Origin: Castanea sativa
Lineage: Eukaryota > Streptophyta > Magnoliopsida > Fagales > Fagaceae
Length of the DNA stretch: 64,000 nt
Assembly (NCBI RefSeq): GCF_040712315.1
Contig: NC_134013.1
Location: 9,087,001-9,151,000 of the forward strand
Direction of reading: 5' to 3'
In this document: positions 58,256 to 64,000 of the stretch, piece after piece
How positions within the stretch are numbered: the first letter of the stretch is position 1
Layout of the letters: every line of letters starts with the position of its first letter
Program-made: the position numbers and the translations under genes
The notes under the pieces: model-generated
What the model was told of the DNA's origin: nothing
Seen by the model: the letters and a program-made list of their open reading frames with translations, nothing else
Databases searched by the model: none

Positions 58256-59365
58256 TCAGGGTGTACATGCCAACAAATACGGTCCTGAAAAGGATCGTTT
58301 GTATAGCTTCTGGTCCTCGGACAACCAGAAACGCGGCGCCTTTCGACGTACCTTTTCTGCTTCAACCTTGTCTTCAGGAAGGATGTCATTTTTAAGAAAA
58401 GATATGATCGAATCCATCCAACTAGGACCAGGCCTTATTAGATGGATGCGAGGCGCGTTAGCAGTTATAAGAGAAGGTTCTACCAGATCCTCAACGAGAA
58501 TAACCCTTGGTAGACCTTGAGCCGAGGATATTGCCAATGTAGCCAAAGAATCTGCATGAGTGTTTCCACTCCTAGAGACATGAGCTAAGGCAAAGGAGTC
58601 GAATTCAGCCTGCTGACGTTTAACCTGGGCCAAATATTCCTGCATTCTGGGGTCTCTAGCCTCCATGGTCCCCATGACTTGGCCGACCACTAACAGAGAG
58701 TCCGAGAACACATGGATTTCCTTGCCACCCATCTTATGTACCATTTGCATGCCTACCAAGACTGCTTCATACTCGGCCTCATTATTAGTAGCCGAGAAGG
58801 CCAATCTCAAAGATTTTTCAAAAACAATTCCTTCAGGGGACATTAGAACAAGTCCAACACCAGACCCTTTATGATTAGCAGCCCCATCCACATAAACTTT
58901 CCAAGCCGAGGGCGATACGGCTGTGATCACACCAACTGATCTTTCACCCATGTGTGCTTCCTTTGAAGTTTCTTCTAACAATGGTTCAGTAAACTCTGCC
59001 ATCAAATCAGCGAGGACCTGACCCTTCACCGAGGTGCGAGGCTTGTATTTAACATCAAAGGCTCCCAAAATGGTTCCCCATTTTGCCACCCTGCCAGAAT
59101 AATCAGCACTACGCAACACAGCCTTGAGAGGCAACTGGGTCAAAACAACCACAGGATTGAGACTTGGAAATAGTGAGGAAGTTTGCGCGTGGCGTGGACT
59201 ACCGCCAGGAAGCGCTTTTTCCAAGGGCAAATAGCGCACCTCGGCCTCATTCAAGGACTTACTAACGTAGTAAATCGGTTCTTGGACCTCATTTTCATTC
59301 CTTATAAGAACTAAACTCACCGCATGAATAGCCACGGCCGGAAGCGAGAATAAAACCTCGTCCAC
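58256..59365 (-). CDS. RNase H domains of element B (dual RNase H)
   Basis: The longest open stretch of B, 369 codons. Residues about 10-110 are the RT-linked RNase H (YYVSKSLNEAEVRYLPLEK, GAFDVKYKPR), with the segment around 55-70 garbled by compensating frame changes. Residues about 155-290 form the second, archaeal-like RNase H typical of the Tat lineage: YVDGAANHKGSGVGLVL (Asp), NNEAEYEAVLVG (Glu), FSDSLLVVGQV (Asp) and NTHADSLATLA (Asp). The end SEDQKLYKRSF leads into integrase. It is part of pol and not a separate gene. Confidence 0.8.
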   Translation of the reverse strand: MDEVLFSLPAVAIHAVSLVLIRNENEVQEPIYYVSKSLNEAEVRYLPLEKALPGGSPRHAQTSSLFPSLNPVVVLTQLPLKAVLRSADYSGRVAKWGTILGAFDVKYKPRTSVKGQVLADLMAEFTEPLLEETSKEAHMGERSVGVITAVSPSAWKVYVDGAANHKGSGVGLVLMSPEGIVFEKSLRLAFSATNNEAEYEAVLVGMQMVHKMGGKEIHVFSDSLLVVGQVMGTMEARDPRMQEYLAQVKRQQAEFDSFALAHVSRSGNTHADSLATLAISSAQGLPRVILVEDLVEPSLITANAPRIHLIRPGPSWMDSIISFLKNDILPEDKVEAEKVRRKAPRFWLSEDQKLYKRSFSGPYLLACTP

Positions 59366-60381
59366 CTCAGGGCGAGATAAGATGGGTGGCCGAGAAAGAT
59401 ATTGCTTAAGCTCGTTGGAAAGCTACCTCGCAGTCCTCGGTCCATGAAACCCTTTCCACTTGTTCAACAATGAAAGAAAGGACGGACCTGGCACAGGCGA
59501 CCGAGAAATAAATCTATTCAGTTGCAGCCAAATCATTCCGGTCAATTTTTGAATCTCTTTTGGGTTCCGAGGCGGCTGCAAATTCGAATAGCCTTAACCT
59601 GGATCTGGGTTTACCTCTATCCCCCTATGAGTAATCATATATCCCAAGAATTTTCCGAGACCCCCACACCAAAAGAACACTTGGAGGCGTTAAGGCGCAA
59701 CTTATATTTCCTTAACATCTGGAAGGTGTCGGCCAAATCTGTCATGTGCGAAGGTACTGTCTTACTCTTCACCACCATATCATCCACATATACTTCTATG
59801 ATTTTCCCCAGTTGCTGTTCAAACATTCGGGTCATCATTCTTTGGTAAGTAGCCCCAGGATTTTAACCCAAATGGCATGACCTTATAATGATAGTTCCCG
59901 TGGAGTAATGAAAGCGCTTCTCCGACCCTCTAACGCCAAGGGAATTTGGTGGTAACCCTGGAAGGCGTCCAAGAAACTCATCCAGAGGATGTCCAACAGG
60001 AGCACTACCAGTTCTACCAATCCGTGGCATTGGGAACGAATCTTTAGGACAGACCTTGTTCAGATCAGTAAAATCTACACACACTCTCCACCTGCCGTTC
60101 TTCTTTTTAACAACAACAGTATGAGCCAACCACTCAGGGTAGAAAACTTCTTTAATAGCCCCCGCCCTTTTGAGTTTAAGAACCTCTTCCTTCACAGCTT
60201 CAGAATGTTCTCGGGAAGATCGCCGAGGTGGCTGCCTCTTTGGAACAATGGCAGGATTGACGTTTAAACGATGACAAATAAAGTTCGGATCTACGCCTGG
60301 AGCCTCATAGGGGTCCCACGCGAATACATCTAAATTATCCTTCAGAAATTTCAACAACTCCATCTTCTCTTGGTGTGGCAA
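59366..60381 (-). pseudogene. Reverse transcriptase of element B
   Basis: Frame 60381-59863 has FAWDPYEAPGVDPNFICHRL, KKKNGRWRVCVDFTDLNKVC and PKDSFPMPRI, then a frame change near 60010. Frame 59838-59635 has IIEVYVDDMVVKSK, where YVDD is the catalytic box, and KLRLNASKCSFGV, with another break at the FLGY motif near 59660. The remainder to 59366 is in shifted frames. Confidence 0.85.
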
Positions 60382-60434
60382 AAGTATGCCAACTTGGAAG
60401 AACCTCTCTGGATCATCTGTTATTACAAACTTCT

Positions 60435-61000
60435 CTAACTCCTCACAAATAGCCTCGTCTCCCTGCCATCGCTCCAGGTGTGCCTCCTGTTGCCGATTGC
60501 TATGACTCTGATGGGCAAGGTTGATGACTCAATTTCTGACCGACGAAGCACCGCAGCCGATATGCACCTGACTATCTTAACTGCGAGAATTTCCTCAACA
60601 TGCTCCCCCGAGGGGAATTTCACTTTAACATGTAAGGTAGAAGAGACAGCCTTCCTGGAGCGTGCAGCCATGGCTGCGAGGATGGCTGTATATGGAGAGT
60701 ACGCGTCAACCACAATGAAATCTACCTCAACCGTTTTTGTGCCCATTGAACGGGTAAACGAATCCTGCCCCTTCGGACAACGGCCCTTCCTTCGAAGCTT
60801 ATAGCTGGGAGTCGTAAGGGGATAAATCATCCAACTTCAATCTTAGACCTTTAAATAGATCAGGTACATGATACGCACCGCTGCCCCCGATCTATCATCA
60901 CCCTCCTCACATCATAGTTCCCTATCCTGAGGGTAACCACAAGAGCATCGTCATTGGGCCTGATAGTCCCTACTTTATCCTCCTCTGAGAAACCCAGACA
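60435..61000 (-). pseudogene. Protease region of element B
   Basis: The conserved stretch VEVDFIVVDAYSPYTAILA, STLHVKVKFPSGEHVEEIL lies in the open frame 60830-60435. The active-site part upstream (about 60860-60990) reads DALVVTLRI and a degenerate D-x-GSG motif across frames. Confidence 0.65.
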
Positions 61001-61249
61001 GGAAAGTGCTCTTTAATCTCTTCGGCCGACCCACACTCTCCGCCCTCGGATGGGAAACCGCCATAACCCTAGCCTGGGACCTGAGCCGGTCCTACCAGGT
61101 GCATGAAGATAACATTAATTGTTCCCAATGCCGGCCGTGATGAACTGTCTCTCGGTTGTTTGAACCAACTTTATTGACTCCTTGCCTGGGCTCAACACAA
61201 GTGCTGCTTTAACTTTCCCTCACCGACGAGCTGCGAAGATGGTTCCACA

Positions 61250-62471
61250 GGGTCTAACAGTCCCTTGGCGTGGCCCACATCCTTATGGTACCGACATAAA
61301 AGGTTTTGATTTCTCTCGCAGGGTCCCCTGATTCTGCCTGCTATTTGAAGAAGGGCTCTTTACGAACTTTTTCTAATAATGATGCACTTGGTTCTCGGAA
61401 CACAGGATTTACAGCGCGGTGCCGCCGAGCCGATTGTCCAAGTAATCCCTCCTCGGCTTGTTCGTGATATCTGCCGATCTTGAAATCCCTTCTCTCCTTG
61501 GATAACCTTCTCCTTTCCTTTCCCCTGCCCGGTCTTCCTTTACCCTTTTATATTCATCAATACGATCCATAAGACGGCGCACGCCTTGGACGGGCTTTTC
61601 GTCAAAGACTTTCTCGATGTCGTGACCGAGGAGGGAGGCCCACCTTAAAGGTATTAAGGGCCACCTCATCAAAGTCGCCATCTATCTCATTAAACATCTC
61701 CCAGGATCTGCCCAGTATGCTTTTAGTGTCTCCCCCTTCCTTCATGACCATGGATAGCAACGAATCCAATGGCCGAGGGACTCGCCACAAGTAATGAACC
61801 GCGAAGCAAATGCCCTAGTTAGTTCCCCAAACGAGCCTACAGACCCGATCGAGACCGTTAAACCATCTCATAGCCACAGGTCCCAAGCTCTGGAGTGGAA
61901 GACTTTACACATCAAGAAGTCTCGTTGTGAGAAGTGCACTGCCATCCTTTGGTTGAAGTGACTCACGTGCTATCCCAGTTCCTATTATAGATGGTAAAGG
62001 TGGGCTGGGTGAACCTCCTGGGAAGCCTTCCCCTCTCAATCCTCCGTGAAAACGGAGATTTAGAGAGTTGGTGCAACGCCTTACTCATGGTATCGTTGCC
62101 TAAGCCCCTAGAACGAAGCTTCTTACGTCTGCGGGTTGTCTGGTCGTCCTCCTCACTGGAGGATGTTGCACTGATGGGGGAACATGACCTTGAACTGTAC
62201 CCAACTCCCCTATCCTTCTCTGAGTAAGAACTAGACGAGGACGGGGAAACCTTACGTTTAGCACGGCGTAACTTCCTCTTCAAACGATTAATTTCCTTCT
62301 GCATGGATTTAGAACCCTCATCGTGGGTAGTGCTACCCCCTCCATGAGTATGGCTAGCCCCTGGGTATTCTGTATGGACGCTTCCCTCACGATCCCTACG
62401 TTGTTCAAGACGTTCGAAATGATCTTCCGGCCGTGATCCTTGTGACTCGCATGGTGAGCCCAGCCTGCCAT
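61250..62471 (-). pseudogene. gag of element B
   Basis: Frames 62471-62280, 62304-61963, 61790-61602 and 61681-61409 overlap in different phases. Together they give a Lys/Arg-rich and Ser-rich N-terminal part with KEINRLKRKLRRAKRK, SKALHQLSKSPFSRRIERG, PRRFTQPTFTIYN, WRVPRPLDSLLSMVMKEGG and RRLMDRIDEYKRVKED, collinear with gag of element A. Confidence 0.8.
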
Positions 62472-62497
62472 AATATCCCTACCCCTTCTAGACTAGA

Positions 62498-62514
62498 TTC
62501 CCACAGACGCGTCA
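62498..62514 (-). promoter_or_regulatory. Primer-binding site of element B
   Basis: Minus strand TGACGCGTCTGTGGGAA, adjoining the 5' LTR. It differs by a few bases from the TGGCGTCGTCTGTGGGGA of element A. Confidence 0.55.
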
Positions 62515-63237
62515 CGGAAGTGCACAATTGCACCTGGACCCAAGCAGGTTCGTGGCTCAGGCCCAATGAGCCTTAAACAATACGAATTTGTAGAGCGCTT
62601 TAAACCTAGGTTAGAAGTGTATGGGTGATTAAATGACACATGAAAGATCGCCCAGGACTTGAAAATAACAAGGAGTAATGCAAATAGGCCTCCTCTGACG
62701 TAAGCCGAGGTCGTTCTTATATTATATCTCTCTTCTTGTCTTTTTTCTCTTTTAGATTACAAAAGTTCCGTCCCGTTCCCGTTCCATGTCCTCCTTAAAT
62801 ACTCCTCTTTTTAATACTTTATACACGCGTTGCCCCAACTCCTCCTTAGCCTAGATATTTCTTTCTTAGTGCCTTTGAACAGGAACTAGAAGTTTCCCTT
62901 CCACTATTCAAGTGTCACTTCCCCATTAATTGCGGCCAGGGTGGAGGCGGTTACCTTTAACCTTTACGGCCTTTACCTTTGACATTTTTCCAACATCTGT
63001 TTCAGGACATTCAACCGTTCACCCCCTTTAACCATTTGTCTTAACCGTGTCATTCCCTAACCTTTACCATGAAGTCCTTGGTTCTGTCAGTCCTTGAGGG
63101 CAAAACATCCTCCCTTGTATCCTGGTCCTCCCTTCCTCAACCCCAAGGACTAGGAGCTTCAAACTCAAGAGCAAGTCGGCCTTCCTTAGCAAGACCAAAC
63201 GGCCCACATTCCTATCAAGATCTTTTTACTCCCCACA
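62515..63237 (-). repeat. 5' LTR of element B
   Basis: 723 bp, partner of 51575-52324. Its inner end reads CG instead of CA on the minus strand, and a block near 63080-63150 differs strongly from the other LTR. Confidence 0.9.
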
Positions 63238-63242
63238 ACTTC

Positions 63243-64000
63243 CTTTTGTCTTTTGCTAAGAGGATTTCTGTTAGATTTACTGGAACATTATGCAAGTTAC
63301 AAATGAATAAATGCCTTAAGTAACAACAATAAACTGCCGGCCACTATAAAAAATCTTCACATAGTTCTGCAATATCCTGACTGAGACTACCAATTTTATT
63401 TTTTTCTGGGTCCCGTCCACTACGTAAGTCGTTTAGCCTTTTTTTCTAGTCTTCTTGTTCTCGGTTGAGCATCCTGATTGGCTTTTTAGCTGGTCCACGA
63501 TTCCCATTAGATGAGTACAAAGACGACTAAGCAACTCTCTTGACTTGCACTTTGCTGATGGTGCTATTATACGCTTGTCCTTTCAGTATCCATTAAAAAA
63601 AAAAAGTTTAAAAAGTTTATAATTTTATTTAAAATTATTTATGAATTGTCATATGTTACAGAAGTTAGGGACTAGGACCACTGCCACTGGTTTGCCGTGT
63701 TTTGCCAAAATAAATGGTTGGTCATAACTTATCCATGATTTTGGTTCACGAAGTTAAAATGACAGTTTTTATACCTTTAATTTCTAATAAATTTAAAATA
63801 ATCGTTTGTAGTTCTTAATACATCTAGTGAGTGATGACGTTATACAAAGGGACCAAAAGTGATCACATGGTCTAAGACCGCATATAAGATAAAGTTTTGG
63901 GACCAATAATATGTTTTGCTCATTTTTTTAGGTTGTGATTTTAACATGAACTTAAGTGATTTAATCTCCATCATTGGTTCATAAATATAAATACAAGATT
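63243..64000. other. Intergenic flank, no gene seen
   Basis: The insertion site flank of element B continues as ordinary AT-rich DNA to the window end. Confidence 0.5.

Larger units (their letters stand above)
51575..63237 (-). mobile_element. Ty3/gypsy LTR retrotransposon B (Tat-like), full-length, minus strand
   Basis: 11.66 kb between LTRs 51575-52324 and 62515-63237 with a perfect 5-bp duplication ACTTC (51570-51574, 63238-63242). On the minus strand the order is gag, protease, RT, RNase H, extra RNase H and integrase, then a tandem array and an ORF in the opposite sense (plus strand). Proteins closely match element A, but the LTRs differ from those of A except near the end (ATGCACTTACA). 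The two LTRs of B are far more alike than those of A over most of their length, so it inserted later, yet many single-base indels break the coding frames. Confidence 0.93.

Overview
The window looks like nuclear DNA of a eudicot, probably a woody species. It is AT-rich, gene-poor and repeat-rich, and the recognisable genes are plant-specific: a zinc-finger homeodomain factor, a RADIALIS-like SANT protein, an F-box gene, a UBA2-type RRM fragment and a type II peroxiredoxin fragment. The species cannot be fixed from the sequence; a tree genome is a guess.

Layout. 254-4611: a non-autonomous hAT element with a perfect 8-bp target-site duplication (TSD), carrying two nested long-TIR Mutator-like elements. 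The first (533-2268, perfect 10-bp TSD) has captured part of a UBA2-like RNA-binding protein gene. 5.6-6.8 kb: a frameshifted F-box gene (minus). 9-11 kb: several MITEs. 12.0-13.6 kb: an intact ZF-HD gene with its leader, the best protein-coding gene here. 15-19.7 kb: a TIR element, a peroxiredoxin pseudogene, a small ORF behind a TATA box, a nuclear copy of a mitochondrial-plasmid type-B DNA polymerase, and a MITE. 20.4-31.0 kb: an old Ty3/gypsy (Tat-like) retrotransposon A on the plus strand. 32.5-35.1 kb: diverged duplications and a small secreted-protein gene (minus). 36.5-38.7 kb: a minisatellite, a 1.03-kb hAT element with 8-bp TSD and a Stowaway MITE. 39.7 kb: tRNA-Ala(AGC). 40.8-42.5 kb: a two-exon RADIALIS-like gene (minus) with a tiny last exon. 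42.5-51.5 kb: mostly AT-rich sequence with microsatellites, hairpins and a 250-bp tandem duplication. 51.6-63.2 kb: a second, younger Tat-like element B on the minus strand with a perfect 5-bp TSD.

The most notable structure is shared by A and B. Downstream of pol each carries a tandem-repeat array, then a long antisense reading frame convergent to pol. That antisense gene has two small introns at identical positions in both copies (138/141 bp and 81/78 bp). The two arrays are homologous: A is built from ~81-bp monomers, while B is built from ~150-bp units that are dimers of two ~75-bp monomers related to those of A. Extra antisense ORFs and 3' tandem repeats are known in Tat-lineage elements in general; the conserved intron pair and the monomer-to-dimer relationship are what I read directly here. 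Both elements are damaged by stops and frameshifts.
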